Source of the DNA: Lachnospiraceae bacterium
GTDB lineage: Bacteria > Bacillota > Clostridia > Lachnospirales > Lachnospiraceae
Direction of reading: 5' to 3'
DNA length: 64,000 nt
NCBI GenBank assembly: GCA_014804655.1
Contig: JAAUZK010000043.1
Coordinates: forward strand, 56,391-120,390
Shown: piece after piece, positions 16,809 through 27,578 of the stretch
Numbering within the stretch: position 1 is the first letter of the stretch
How the letters are laid out: the number at the start of each line of letters is the position of its first letter
Position numbers and translations under genes: made by a program
The notes under the pieces: generated by a model
Database searches by the model: none
What the model was told of the DNA's origin: nothing
Seen by the model: the letters and a program-made list of their open reading frames with translations, nothing else

Positions 16809-17684
16809 ATGAAAAAACTGTATAGTAACAAACCGGTTATTTTCAGTCTTGTTCTGCCGGGCGTGCTGGTTTTCCTATTCGCGGTTCTGGCACCGATTTG
16901 TTTGAGCGTATACTATGGATTTACGGATTATACAGGCATGGGAGAAGCACATTTGATCGGGTGGGATAACTATGTGAAGCTGTTTCAGGATAGTGCGTTT
17001 GGTCGTTCACTGAAAAACTCCCTGCTGTTGGCCATCGGATTTATCTGTATACAGCATCCGATCGCAATTGTTGTAGCCGCGGTGTTAGACAAACTGCAGG
17101 GTAGGGCGGAAGGAATTTTCAGGTGTATCTACTTTATACCCAACGTTATTTCCGTAGCGGTTATTGCCTATCTTTGGAAATTCATTTATAATCCGGATTT
17201 CGGACTTTTGAATAATGTGTTGGCGGCATTCGGATATCAGGGGAAAATCAACTGGCTGTCGCAGCAGAATGCGATCTGGTCGGTGCTTATCGTTTTGATC
17301 TGGCATGGATTTGGCTGGGGTATGCTGATTTATTATACGGGTATTAAAAATATTGATCCGGTATTATACGAGGCGGCCTCCATTGACGGTGCAAGCTGGT
17401 GGACGACATTCTTCAGAATTACGCTGCCGTTAATGAAGCCGGTAATCCAGATCAATGTTACCATGGCTATCATCTCTGCCTTAAAGCAGATGGAGACGGT
17501 ATATCTGCTGACAAACGGAGGTCCGAATAACAGTACGCAGTTTGCGGCTAACTATCTGTATCAGCAGGCATTTAAGGCGTTTAAGTACGGATACGGCAAC
17601 GCCATCGGTGTAGTATTTATCATAATTTGTATACTGGTGACAGTTGCACTTAACAATATCTTCCGGGATAAGCAGGAAGCGTAG
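16809..17684 (+). CDS. Sugar ABC transporter permease (MalF/UgpA-like)
   Basis: Six TM pattern with EAASIDGASWWTTFFRITLPLMKPV EAA loop. Confidence 0.93.
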   Translation: MKKLYSNKPVIFSLVLPGVLVFLFAVLAPICLSVYYGFTDYTGMGEAHLIGWDNYVKLFQDSAFGRSLKNSLLLAIGFICIQHPIAIVVAAVLDKLQGRAEGIFRCIYFIPNVISVAVIAYLWKFIYNPDFGLLNNVLAAFGYQGKINWLSQQNAIWSVLIVLIWHGFGWGMLIYYTGIKNIDPVLYEAASIDGASWWTTFFRITLPLMKPVIQINVTMAIISALKQMETVYLLTNGGPNNSTQFAANYLYQQAFKAFKYGYGNAIGVVFIIICILVTVALNNIFRDKQEA

Positions 17685-17695
17685 GGGGTGATCAC

Positions 17696-18532
17696 ATGAA
17701 AGAAAATAATATGAAAATCGGTAAAGTTATTTTGTGGATCGTGCTGATCATTGTAGCGATCATCCAGCTGTTCCCGCTGATCTGGCTTGTGGATTTTTCG
17801 CTCGGAAGCAGTAACGAGATGTTTACAAACGGGCTGTTGATCATTCCGGAGAAGATACGGTGGGATAACTATGTGAAAGCATTTGTGGATGGTAATTTCC
17901 TGCATTATTTAAGAAACAGTGTTCTGATCAATACGCTTGCGGTTATTTTCGTTGTAATCATATCCATCATGGCAGCTTTTGCCTGTCAGCGTATGAAATG
18001 GAAACTCAGCGGGCTGGTAAGTACGTTGCTTGTTATGGGTATGATGATTCCGATCCATGCAACACTGCTTCCGAATTACAAGATTTATTCTGCATTCCAC
18101 CTGACAGATACCATTTGGGCACTGTTGATTCCTTATGTAGCCTTCTCATTGCCGCAGGGAATGTTCTTGATGACGGGTTTCATTCAGGCGGTTCCAAAGG
18201 AGCTTGAAGAGGCGGCAGTTATGGACGGATGCGGGATATACAGGATCGTATTTCAGATTGTTACACCGCTTTTAAAACCTTCGATCGCAACGGTGTCAAT
18301 CATGACATTTTTAAACAATTGGAATGAATTTATGATGGCAAGCACTTACTTAAGTACACCTACATGGAAGACGCTGCCCTTCTCCGTACTGGAATTTACC
18401 GGAGAGTATTCATCCAATTATGCAGTTCAGTTTGCGGTTATGGCATTGACGGCAGCGCCTGCGGTTATCGTATATGTGATCTTAAATAAGCACATTACGA
18501 AGGGTGTTGCAATGGGAGCCGTAAAAGGATAA
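17696..18532 (+). CDS. Sugar ABC transporter permease (MalG/UgpE-like)
   Basis: EEAAVMDGCGIYRIVFQIVTPLLKPSIAT EAA loop. Confidence 0.93.
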   Translation: MKENNMKIGKVILWIVLIIVAIIQLFPLIWLVDFSLGSSNEMFTNGLLIIPEKIRWDNYVKAFVDGNFLHYLRNSVLINTLAVIFVVIISIMAAFACQRMKWKLSGLVSTLLVMGMMIPIHATLLPNYKIYSAFHLTDTIWALLIPYVAFSLPQGMFLMTGFIQAVPKELEEAAVMDGCGIYRIVFQIVTPLLKPSIATVSIMTFLNNWNEFMMASTYLSTPTWKTLPFSVLEFTGEYSSNYAVQFAVMALTAAPAVIVYVILNKHITKGVAMGAVKG

Positions 18533-18573
18533 AATAAGAAAAATTTTATTTCTTTGAGGGCGCGGAGGATGCA

Positions 18574-20421
18574 ATGAGAAGGATCAGAAACTGGATTTTG
18601 AAGTTGAGTATTCGGCAGAAGCTGGTTTTTTACAGCTATTTAATTATTACGCCTATTTTGCTGTTGATCAGCATCCTTCTCCTAATGCATAACTATCATT
18701 CAGCGGTGCAGAGCGAAGAGGACAGATGTATTCAGAACGTACAAAGTATATCGGACGGAATCAGTGTTGTGCAGAAGAATATTATGGAGATGGGAACCTA
18801 TATCTGCATCAATGATGAGGTCAATAAGATACTGACGGTGGATGAGCCGGAGGAATTAAACCGGGATGCCAGACTTTGGATGAATCATGCGCCTATGCAG
18901 ATTATACAGGATATGGTGGCAATCGACGGACAGATCAAAACGGTTGCCATATATCCCGAAAACGGCATCATTCCTTATCTGAGTTGCGTTGACCGGTCTT
19001 CCTATATAGGTGATATCGAACAGGTTAAGCAGCAGGAGATATATGATCTTGCGGTACAGGAAAAAGGAAAATTTCTCTGGCAGAGGGTATGGCGGCGGTA
19101 TCAGTCCGACACGTACCAGTTTAATCAAAGTGACAAGATCGTGATGTATCGTGAGATCTATGATCTGACGAGGAAGAATAAACTGGGCTATCTGGTGATA
19201 GGCTCTTCGGCGGATATATTTGACGAGATATGCCAAAATTCTTTACGTGACAGACAGGAAGCAGTAGTTGTAATGAGCGAATATGGCGCGGAGCTTGTGC
19301 GCTGCGGAAATATTGACGATGAAATTGTATCGGAGATGATCGTAGAAAGTTCTTCCGAGCCTATGGGTAAGAACCTGATTCAAAACACTACATGGAAAAA
19401 CTATAACATCTACCGCTGCCGTGATGAGGAGACAGGAACGGTTGTTTATAAGATTGCGCGCCGGGTAGGGTGGGAAGATTTAAGCAACACGATCATCTAT
19501 GCGCCTTTGGCATTGTTAATCGGATTTTTGATCGGATTATATCCTGTTTTGCTTCTGGTTTCTGATATTGTCTCCAAGCCGTTACATACGCTGAGCGTTG
19601 CGATGGAGAATTTTAAGAGGGGAGATTTCAGCCAGAAAGTAGAAGTAATGACGCAGGACGAAGTGGGAGAAGCGTCGGCATGTTTTAACAGCATGGTAGA
19701 TGATATCAGAGAGCTGATTGATAAGAATTATATCTTGGCGCTCAAGGAGCGGGAAAGCGAACTGGACGTTCTGCAGGCGCAGATGAATCCCCATTTTCTA
19801 TATAACACGTTAGATTCCCTGTATTGGAAAGCGACTGAATCGGGAAGCGATGAGATTGCGGAAGACATTTTGACACTTTCACAATTATTCCGCCTTGTTT
19901 TAAACAGGGGAGACGGAATTGTAACGGTGCGGATGGAAGCGGAACTGCTGGATCGATATCTGCATATTCAGAAGATGCGGTTCGGGAAACGGTTAAAATA
20001 TGAAATATCACTGGATCAGGCGATTATGGAGGAAGAGATTCCCAAATTGATCCTGCAGCCTTTTGTGGAGAATGCAATTGTGCACGGATTTGAAAAGGTC
20101 GATGGCAATTATACGCTGTCCATTATCGGGAGCAGAGACGATACACATATGACATTTCAGGTTATAGATACCGGTGCCGGCATGAGTGCGGAACAGATGG
20201 AGGCAATCTGGGATAAAGCGGACAGCCGTAAGTATGCAAGCCAGCGCATCGGACGGTATGCGATTAAAAATGTAAAAGAGCGGCTGGAACTTATTTACCA
20301 TGATAATTACAAGCTTCAAATCAATAGCAGGGTAGGGCAGGGAACGACTGTGGTTATTTCCATTCCCTGCGGACTGAAGGAGATCAGGCAGCATGAGTAT
20401 CAAGTTATTGATTGCGGATGA
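18574..20421 (+). CDS. YesM-type sensor histidine kinase
   Basis: HAMP, QAQMNPHFLYNTLDSLYWKA (His_kinase domain), HATPase. Confidence 0.92.
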   Translation: MRRIRNWILKLSIRQKLVFYSYLIITPILLLISILLLMHNYHSAVQSEEDRCIQNVQSISDGISVVQKNIMEMGTYICINDEVNKILTVDEPEELNRDARLWMNHAPMQIIQDMVAIDGQIKTVAIYPENGIIPYLSCVDRSSYIGDIEQVKQQEIYDLAVQEKGKFLWQRVWRRYQSDTYQFNQSDKIVMYREIYDLTRKNKLGYLVIGSSADIFDEICQNSLRDRQEAVVVMSEYGAELVRCGNIDDEIVSEMIVESSSEPMGKNLIQNTTWKNYNIYRCRDEETGTVVYKIARRVGWEDLSNTIIYAPLALLIGFLIGLYPVLLLVSDIVSKPLHTLSVAMENFKRGDFSQKVEVMTQDEVGEASACFNSMVDDIRELIDKNYILALKERESELDVLQAQMNPHFLYNTLDSLYWKATESGSDEIAEDILTLSQLFRLVLNRGDGIVTVRMEAELLDRYLHIQKMRFGKRLKYEISLDQAIMEEEIPKLILQPFVENAIVHGFEKVDGNYTLSIIGSRDDTHMTFQVIDTGAGMSAEQMEAIWDKADSRKYASQRIGRYAIKNVKERLELIYHDNYKLQINSRVGQGTTVVISIPCGLKEIRQHEYQVIDCG

Positions 20422-21127
20422 TGAGGATACGATCCGCAACGGAATTGCTAAATATATACAACTGCATACAGATCGTTTCGATAAAATATATCTTGCAGCC
20501 AATGGGCAGGAAGCCGTAGATATTATTTTTCGGGATAAACCGGATATTATGTTTCTGGATGTACAGATGCCGCTGTTAGACGGTATCGAGGTTATGCAGG
20601 AAGCAAAACGTGCGGATATCTTACCGTATACAATGATATTAAGCGCGTATGATGAGTTTAAATATTGTCAGCAGGCATTGCGTCTGGGAGCAAAAGAATA
20701 TTTATTGAAACCGGTAAGATCCTCGGATATTCTGCAAATGGTGAATCAGGCGGCGGATGAATTATTCGGGACGCAGGAAGCGATTGGGACGGAACCGACG
20801 GAAGAGAAAAATCGTTTGGTAGAATTAGCCAGAGAATATATAGAAGAGCATTATTACGAGAACCTTATGCAGGTGGATGTGGCGCAGCGGGTGGGCATAT
20901 CCGCGGGATATCTGTCTACGCTTTTCCAGAAGCAACTGTCGGTCGGGTTTGTGGATTATCTCAACGAGATCCGCATTGAACATGCTTGTACTTATCTACG
21001 GCAGAGCTATTTAAAGACTTATGAGATCGCCTATAAAGTCGGATTTAAAGATGAAAAGTATTTTTCTAAAGTTTTTAAGAAGATTAAAGGGCAGTCACCT
21101 TCGGAATATCGGAAACTGAATCAGTAG
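20393..21127 (+). CDS. YesN-type response regulator with AraC HTH
   Basis: Receiver (LLIADDEDTIRNGI..MFLDVQMPLLDGIEVM) and AraC C-terminus (IAYKVGFKDEKYFSKVFKKIKGQSPSEYR); overlaps the kinase gene. Confidence 0.93.
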   Translation: MSIKLLIADDEDTIRNGIAKYIQLHTDRFDKIYLAANGQEAVDIIFRDKPDIMFLDVQMPLLDGIEVMQEAKRADILPYTMILSAYDEFKYCQQALRLGAKEYLLKPVRSSDILQMVNQAADELFGTQEAIGTEPTEEKNRLVELAREYIEEHYYENLMQVDVAQRVGISAGYLSTLFQKQLSVGFVDYLNEIRIEHACTYLRQSYLKTYEIAYKVGFKDEKYFSKVFKKIKGQSPSEYRKLNQ

Positions 21128-21271
21128 ACGGGGAGAGGAAGCTGGTTTAAACGTTATGTTGACGGGGGTAGCACTGTATAAATAGAGAGAAGGGTATAGA
21201 ATAAAGGCAGATGGGGAATGTTCCGTCTGTCTTTTTTGATTGGACTTAAGCAGTATGAAAGCGGCGGTTAT

Positions 21272-21307
21272 GTTCCCATTGTCTTTCTGTCGGAACACCG
21301 ATATAAT
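21272..21307 (+). promoter_or_regulatory. Promoter with GTTCC...GGAAC inverted repeat for the XRE-HipA operon
   Basis: ttgtct - 17 nt - tataat; gttccca (21272-21278) and tcggaac (21290-21296) bracket the -35. Confidence 0.7.
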
Positions 21308-21325
21308 ATATATGAGGTGATCGAA

Positions 21326-21775
21326 TTGACATTGAACGAATTGATAAAGGAAAAGGGGATTTCCCGTTATCGTCTGTCAAAAATAAGCGGTGTGCCGTGG
21401 GCAACTCTGTCCGATATCTGCTCCGGTAAAACAAAGTTTGAACGGTGCAGCGCGGCAACCCTTTCCAAGCTGTCAAAGGCATTGGAGATCAGTATGGAGG
21501 AACTGCTGCTTATAGAGACAGGGAACAGTATGGATGAAGAGGGAAAGCCAAAGGATAAGGAGTATCTGGAAACAGGACTGCCGGCAAGTTTACAGCATGC
21601 CCTTGATGAGTATATACAAGGGGAGAAAGATCAAGTATCGCATATGGACTGCCTGTGGGGAGAACTGTATGGGTCTATTAATGCCTGCCAGTGGGGAGGA
21701 AGGATTACACAGGAACAGGCGGATTACTTGCGGAAGAAATATCTGTTCGGGGAGGAGGCGGAGGAAGATGATTGA
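21326..21775 (+). CDS. XRE-family HTH protein, putative antitoxin
   Basis: TLNELIKEKGISRYRLSKISGVPWATLSDICSGKTKFERCSAATLSKLSKALEISMEELL. TTG start after gaggtga; the ORF track start at 21218 lies upstream of the promoter. Confidence 0.82.
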   Translation: MTLNELIKEKGISRYRLSKISGVPWATLSDICSGKTKFERCSAATLSKLSKALEISMEELLLIETGNSMDEEGKPKDKEYLETGLPASLQHALDEYIQGEKDQVSHMDCLWGELYGSINACQWGGRITQEQADYLRKKYLFGEEAEEDD

Positions 21776-22676
21776 TTTTACGCCATGTGAGGTCAATAAA
21801 TTTAAGGCTTACGGCGGTGCAAACGGAAATAAGATTCATGTAAGGTATCAGGGGAAGGGGTATATGCTGAAATTCCCGCCGGTGCCCGGACGCAGCAAAA
21901 CCATGAGTTATACTAATAGTTGTATCAGCGAATATCTTGCCTGCCACATTTATGAGTCGCTTGGTATCAAGGCGCAGGAAACATTGCTTGGTACTTATAC
22001 GGACAGGCGGGGAAAAGAAAAGATAGTGGTTGCCTGCCGTGATTTCACAGACGAAGAGAAGAGACTGATTGAATTTGCACAACTGAAAAACACTTGTATT
22101 GACAGTGAACAGAATGGATATGGAACGGAACTTTCCTCGATTATGGCAGCGATCGATGAGCAGACACTGATACAACAGGATGAGTTGAAGGCATTTTTCT
22201 GGGATATGTTCATTGTGGATGCTCTGCTTGGTAACTTTGACCGTCATAACGGAAACTGGGGTATTCTGGTGAATGAGGGAAAGCAGACGGCAGAGATTGC
22301 TCCTGTATATGACTGCGGTTCCTGCCTTTATCCGCAGCTTGCGGTGAAGGAAATGCAGGGGGTTCTGGAAAGAGAAGAGGAGATTGATAAGCGTATCTTT
22401 GTGTATCCGACTTCTGCGATAGAGGAACAGGGTAAAAAAGTTTCATATTTTGAATTCATATCTTCCTTAAAACATCAGGGATGCAATTCCGCGCTAAAAC
22501 GTATTCATGCGAGGATTGACATGGAACGTGTTAACAGGCTGGTGGAGGATGTGCCGTTTCTTGAACCGATTCAGAGGGAGTTTTATAAGATCATGATACG
22601 GGAGAGGAAAGAGAAGATCTTGGATTATAGTATGGAGCTGCTTCTGAAGCAGGAAGAGTTGGGAATTTTGAATTAG
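21768..22676 (+). CDS. HipA-like kinase (putative toxin)
   Basis: FFWDMFIVDALLGNFDRHNGNWGILV...IAPVYDCGSCLYP = HipA-C-like catalytic and metal-binding motifs; ATG 21768 overlaps the antitoxin gene. Confidence 0.85.
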   Translation: MIDFTPCEVNKFKAYGGANGNKIHVRYQGKGYMLKFPPVPGRSKTMSYTNSCISEYLACHIYESLGIKAQETLLGTYTDRRGKEKIVVACRDFTDEEKRLIEFAQLKNTCIDSEQNGYGTELSSIMAAIDEQTLIQQDELKAFFWDMFIVDALLGNFDRHNGNWGILVNEGKQTAEIAPVYDCGSCLYPQLAVKEMQGVLEREEEIDKRIFVYPTSAIEEQGKKVSYFEFISSLKHQGCNSALKRIHARIDMERVNRLVEDVPFLEPIQREFYKIMIRERKEKILDYSMELLLKQEELGILN

Positions 22677-22776
22677 TAGCGACAGTGTAATAGAATTTAT
22701 CATGTAGGTACTGTTTGATACCAGTGAATATCAAGAGCCTTTTACTAGAAGTGTAATGGAGACAGTGAGAAATAAG

Positions 22777-23259
22777 ATGAGCAAGAATAAGAACAAATGG
22801 TATGAACCATATAAAATCGTGACTGCTCTGGATAAATCGGAAGCCATAAGAAGAATAGAGAGTAAAACTGAATTTCTATCATTTAAGTATAAGCGGACGG
22901 CAGATGATTTATTGTTCTTTTGGGGAAAGAAATATGAGGGAGAATATAGTGTATATATATGGGCAAATATGCCCCCTTTTGGAGGTCGGAATTGTTTACT
23001 ACCTAAAGCTATCATAGAAATTGTTGCGGGAGCAGAAGGAAATAGTATTGTTTATATCCGATTAATAATTAATAAAATCCCTATGGGCTTCTTGGCGATA
23101 TGGCTTACTTGGGGGCTATCTCAACAAAATGTTTTATGCTACATTCTTGTTCTCTTGCTGGTAGCATTTTTGCTAATAAAGTACTGGGGATTTGTACGCA
23201 GACGGGTGGGGAAATTGCTGGGGGAATTATTGGACGTTAAGGAAGAGCCAGGAGCGTAG
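22777..23259 (+). CDS. Hypothetical membrane protein, 'WYEPYKI' family (paralog 1)
   Basis: NKWYEPYKIVTALDKSEAIRRIESKT..LLPKAIIEI..KYWGFVRRRVGKLLGELL; paralogous to ORFs at 23314, 42775, 43309 and 46508. Confidence 0.75.
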   Translation: MSKNKNKWYEPYKIVTALDKSEAIRRIESKTEFLSFKYKRTADDLLFFWGKKYEGEYSVYIWANMPPFGGRNCLLPKAIIEIVAGAEGNSIVYIRLIINKIPMGFLAIWLTWGLSQQNVLCYILVLLLVAFLLIKYWGFVRRRVGKLLGELLDVKEEPGA

Positions 23260-23313
23260 TGCTGCGCTAGTCCATTTTTAGCTATATCGTAAGAAAAGGG
23301 AACGGGGATAAAC

Positions 23314-23787
23314 ATGGGATATTATATTAGAGCGTGGTATGAGCCATATAAAATAGAAACATTGTTAAACCAATCGGAAATTGAGAGAAGACTGGGGAGT
23401 CAACTTGCGGTTAAGATCATATTGATGCGGTTGACAGATGACGGTTTCTTATCATTGGATCGGGAGATCAAGGACGGCCGATTCCGGATATTTATCAGGA
23501 TGTGGAAACTGCCAGCGGATTGGAGGCCATTTTTCCTTCCTAAAATTGTGGGGGAAATCATCGAAACCGAAGACGACACCAGAATTGTCCTAATGTGGTT
23601 AGAAGTAAAAATAATCGATTTATTGTTTTTTCTTGCCATTTATACTTGCGTATGCTTTTTTATGCAGATCAGCGTTTTAGTATGTGCAGTGATTCTATGG
23701 CTGGCATTTGGTTTGATTACGATATACTGGCAATTTACACGTATACGTTTTGGAGAACGGTTAAAGATGCTTTTGAAGGGTTTTTGA
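23314..23787 (+). CDS. Hypothetical membrane protein, 'WYEPYKI' family (paralog 2)
   Basis: RAWYEPYKIETLLNQSEIERRLGS..FFLPKIVGEIIETEDDTRIVLMWL; closest to 43309. Confidence 0.75.
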   Translation: MGYYIRAWYEPYKIETLLNQSEIERRLGSQLAVKIILMRLTDDGFLSLDREIKDGRFRIFIRMWKLPADWRPFFLPKIVGEIIETEDDTRIVLMWLEVKIIDLLFFLAIYTCVCFFMQISVLVCAVILWLAFGLITIYWQFTRIRFGERLKMLLKGF

Positions 23788-23818
23788 AGTCGGAATTCTT
23801 GGGAAAAAGGAGAATGTT

Positions 23819-24250
23819 ATGAGTGATCTGGCTTTTAGGAGATTAGCAGCATTTATCATTGATTATTTTATTCTTTGTATTGTATTTTCTTTTGTAGGTA
23901 TGTGTGGAGTTATTCTGGTTATACTTCGGGCTGAACATATAAGGACAGAGGATATTAACAAAATCTTTGAGATTGATATGATGTTTGTCTTTTTCTTTAT
24001 TTGTCTTTTCTTTGCATGGATTTATTTTTTCTTGCTGGATTGCTGTGAAAACATAGATGTGGGAAAGAAACTCACGGGGATCAAATTATTGAGTGATAAT
24101 CAAAAACTTACTGTTAACAAAAAACTGAAACATTCTATTCTAAAGTGTATTTTTATGGCTATTTGGCCTATATCGTTTACTTATTATTTAGTCAAACAAC
24201 AAATGATTTATGACAAGTATTTGAAAATCTGTGTAATCATGAAAGAATAA
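23819..24250 (+). CDS. RDD-family membrane protein
   Basis: FRRLAAFIIDYFILCIVFSF..DVGKKLTGIKLLSDNQKLT. Confidence 0.8.
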   Translation: MSDLAFRRLAAFIIDYFILCIVFSFVGMCGVILVILRAEHIRTEDINKIFEIDMMFVFFFICLFFAWIYFFLLDCCENIDVGKKLTGIKLLSDNQKLTVNKKLKHSILKCIFMAIWPISFTYYLVKQQMIYDKYLKICVIMKE

Positions 24251-24347
24251 TTTTACGATTTGCACTTGTGTATGTTTTGATTTGCAGGTCAGCGTTTCTA
24301 TGTAAGGAAACAGAAACGATAGAAACTGGAGAAAGGGCAATACAATA

Positions 24348-25412
24348 ATGAAGGGAGCTTCCATAACAGATATAGAGTTAATTGATGGTGCAGAAAATAA
24401 TGGGAGGCACATTTTGAAGCGGACTAAGGCAAAAAAGTTGTTATTGATAGTTATATGCTGCACGTTTCTGACAGCCTGCACGAGTAAGGATTCATGGATT
24501 GACACAACAAGTTACGAGAAGGATTGTCAGTACGATTACACGACTTATAATTCATCTGAGGAGAATAAATCTGAAGATGAAGTAAGTCCGAATAAGACAA
24601 CTGAGGAGAAAACATCTGGAAATGAAGTGAAGCCAAATGAATTAATTGAAGAATCAAATTATTTAACAGTTGATTGGACTGATTTTGAAATATTAATGGG
24701 ACATTCTATAGAGCCGGAAGACAGCGGAAGGGGATGGGAATTTTCTATTGCTGATGTTGATTTTGACGGCACATTGGAACTGCTGGTGACTTTTGCGGCG
24801 AATCATTGCGGACAAAATGCCCTTTATATTTATAAGCAAGAGAATGGAAGAGTTTTTTCTTTTGCTGATACGAATGCCGTATTTGGAAAGTATGTCATGA
24901 GCGATATAGATTACAAGGCGATTTCACCGTATATGGATATTGATTTATTGGCTGCATATAAAAATCAGAATAATGAATATCGCTATCTTTCTCTGGATTA
25001 CAGTATTTTTGGCGGTAATGAACGCGGTGATATCGGTACGGTGACTTTATATGAGACAATTCTGGATAAGCAGACTGCGCCGGTGAAATTAGCTGAGATT
25101 TCGTATGTCTTACCAGAAGAAACAGTGGAGATGTATTTTCGTGGGGAAAGGATCTATGAGGCAGGAGAACTGAAAGATCGATTGGATGAGTACATGGAAG
25201 GCTATACGGAGCTGGAAATAAAGTATGAAACGGCTGCGAAGTCTTTTTCAAGAGACATTGTGGCACAGAGCGATGAATATAAGGCGAAAGAGTTGATGGA
25301 ACTGTATAAATCATTGGAGGAATTGTTTGCAGAGAGAAAAGAATTGGAAGAGGCAGAAAAAGATATTAAAGAAAATGGTACAATTGCACATGATGCTATA
25401 AATTGGGATTAA
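24348..25412 (+). CDS. Hypothetical lipoprotein with DxDxDG motif
   Basis: KKLLLIVICCTFLTACTSKD lipobox; ADVDFDGTLELLVTFA. TTG 24414 after gggagg may be the true start. Confidence 0.7.
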   Translation: MKGASITDIELIDGAENNGRHILKRTKAKKLLLIVICCTFLTACTSKDSWIDTTSYEKDCQYDYTTYNSSEENKSEDEVSPNKTTEEKTSGNEVKPNELIEESNYLTVDWTDFEILMGHSIEPEDSGRGWEFSIADVDFDGTLELLVTFAANHCGQNALYIYKQENGRVFSFADTNAVFGKYVMSDIDYKAISPYMDIDLLAAYKNQNNEYRYLSLDYSIFGGNERGDIGTVTLYETILDKQTAPVKLAEISYVLPEETVEMYFRGERIYEAGELKDRLDEYMEGYTELEIKYETAAKSFSRDIVAQSDEYKAKELMELYKSLEELFAERKELEEAEKDIKENGTIAHDAINWD

Positions 25413-25655
25413 GAGTGGCGGTCAAGATACTATACTTCAGAAGAATGATATAGCATTAGTGTATTTCAGAAATGCCATTTAAAGCAATCGTTATAAAAAG
25501 CGGTTGCTTTTTTGATGCAAAAATGATGCAAAAACGATACAGGATTGATGTAAGTTTGCTTTATAATGTAAATGATGAGAAGAATGTATGAGAGATAAAT
25601 TATAAATGGAAACAGGTAATTGTTATCAGAAATAAATGAAAAGCGGTAAGGATTT

Positions 25656-27506
25656 ATGGTTTATAAAATTAATAAAGAACTTAACATATTTATTCTACCT
25701 GTCATACTGCTCCTATCCGGTTGTGGTGCATCAGATGCTTCAATACAATATGGCGATTCCAATGTTCCCATAGAGGAGTTGAAAGAATGCAGCGAAATAA
25801 CGGATGCGACCACGCTTGAAGAAGACACTTTGCCCATAGAAGAAACAGAGTCTGCACATGACCCCGAGGCCGTAAGCGATGATAAACAGTGGAACAACAG
25901 GATTTATGTGACCGCGGATGAAATGAAGGGCAACATTTTAGGATATAGTCTAATCAGAATGCCGCCAAATCTGGAAAATGTGTATTATGAGCAGGACATG
26001 CCGTATCTGCTGGATGAAGATATTGTTGGGAAAGGGATCTGTGTTTCGGATTATATATGTGAGACAGAAGTATTCCTTGGAAATATCTTAAAAGAAGTTT
26101 TGGCGGGCCGAGGAGCAGTCAGTACTGAAAACAGACAGTATTTTGCAGAATATGCGCTGCAACAGTTAGCGGATACGGGCTGGGAATCATTAGATGAAGA
26201 GTGGGAGCCCGATCCATATGCATATGACAGAGAGTATTGCATGAATCCGGTATTTGGTGGCAGCGGATATCGGTTTTTTTATTCTTTTTATCCGGATAAA
26301 GAAAAAGCAGCCACAGAAGAGATGAACAAAGTAGATATTACGCTCTATGTTGACGGTGATGGAAAGATCCGTGATATAAAGACAAGTATCAGTACGATAT
26401 CAACAGAAGAAAACAGGATGGAAAAGTGGATCAGCATGGAGGGATTGTTTGATGATACTTATGGTGAGCAGGTGATCCGGGATGGCAGTCCGTGTAAAGA
26501 AGAAATGGTGTGGGACTTTGAACGGCATTTCAGAAGATTCATGGCTCCCGATGAGGTCTATGAGCAGGATGATGAAGGGTTGTTGGAATCCGGCAAAGTC
26601 TGTGCAAGTGCGGAGAAGTTGGCGGATATTTTTCTTCATGTCATGGAAAGCAGAGGAACGGATGTGGAGAAATATGCAGAGTGGTTTGGATATGATAAGG
26701 ATTTCTCGGACTTTGCGGATACGGATTGGAAATCACTGGGAGAGGACTGGATTGTGAAGGAGGAATACGACTGTTTTTTTATAGACAAGATTTATTTTTC
26801 CGGATATGCGGGATTCCGATTCTGTTTTTTTCCCGACTTTAAGACCATGGGTGTGGATACGGCGAACATGGCTGTGATAGACTGTAACGTCGATGTTTAT
26901 GAGGGTATGCTGTGCTATACCAATATAGACATTTTTGCTGTAACAGAGGAAGAGTATCTGGCGATGAAACGGAATCAAGCGGAGCACAAGTTGCCTGTGG
27001 TTGAAAAAGGAACTGTCCTATTGGATAAAGCAATGGTAGCAATACCTGTGATCGACAGACAGGTAATGTATATGCCGATTAGTGAATTTGATCCTGCTGC
27101 TGTAGCTGAGAATCATAGCAGGAGAAAGGTGAAGAATGAGATATGGGGATTTACTGATGTGGCAGAGGCAGGAGATTATTTGGGGAAAAAATTTCTGCAA
27201 GATTTTGCTGAAGACAATGTGGAAGCAGGGGAAATATATGAGCTTGCCAAGGACAAGGAAGACATATATTTGGTTTTATATGCTATAGACGGATTCACGG
27301 ATGATGGATGGAAAGCGGACAAGCAATTTGATTGTTTCTATGTAAAGCCCAATGAAGCAGAGGGGTGTATGCATCTGCAGTATTACTTTTATCCTGAGAG
27401 AGTCAGTGAGGAGCAGACGAAGAACAGAACGCTGGTTGTAGATATGTATCTGTCGGAGTCGGGGATTGAGAATATGCTATATGCATATGGAAAATACATA
27501 CAATAA
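25656..27506 (+). CDS. Hypothetical lipoprotein with internal repeated domain
   Basis: NIFILPVILLLSGCGASD lipobox; internally related segments around FAEYALQQLADTGWESLDEEW and YAEWFGYDKDFSDFADTDWKSLGEDW. Confidence 0.72.
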   Translation: MVYKINKELNIFILPVILLLSGCGASDASIQYGDSNVPIEELKECSEITDATTLEEDTLPIEETESAHDPEAVSDDKQWNNRIYVTADEMKGNILGYSLIRMPPNLENVYYEQDMPYLLDEDIVGKGICVSDYICETEVFLGNILKEVLAGRGAVSTENRQYFAEYALQQLADTGWESLDEEWEPDPYAYDREYCMNPVFGGSGYRFFYSFYPDKEKAATEEMNKVDITLYVDGDGKIRDIKTSISTISTEENRMEKWISMEGLFDDTYGEQVIRDGSPCKEEMVWDFERHFRRFMAPDEVYEQDDEGLLESGKVCASAEKLADIFLHVMESRGTDVEKYAEWFGYDKDFSDFADTDWKSLGEDWIVKEEYDCFFIDKIYFSGYAGFRFCFFPDFKTMGVDTANMAVIDCNVDVYEGMLCYTNIDIFAVTEEEYLAMKRNQAEHKLPVVEKGTVLLDKAMVAIPVIDRQVMYMPISEFDPAAVAENHSRRKVKNEIWGFTDVAEAGDYLGKKFLQDFAEDNVEAGEIYELAKDKEDIYLVLYAIDGFTDDGWKADKQFDCFYVKPNEAEGCMHLQYYFYPERVSEEQTKNRTLVVDMYLSESGIENMLYAYGKYIQ

Positions 27507-27578
27507 CAACGGGATTGCCGGAGTAATATGATTCAGATATTAAGTAGATGAAAAAGAAAGGGATAGGCAGCACAAAGC

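Noticed and set aside
21218-21325. N-terminal extension of the XRE protein as given in the ORF track
   Set aside because: This stretch contains the -35/-10 promoter; TTG 21326 with a gaggtga RBS is more plausible.
21534-21767. N-terminal extension of the HipA-like ORF
   Set aside because: Overlaps the XRE gene out of frame; ATG 21768 is the natural overlapping start.
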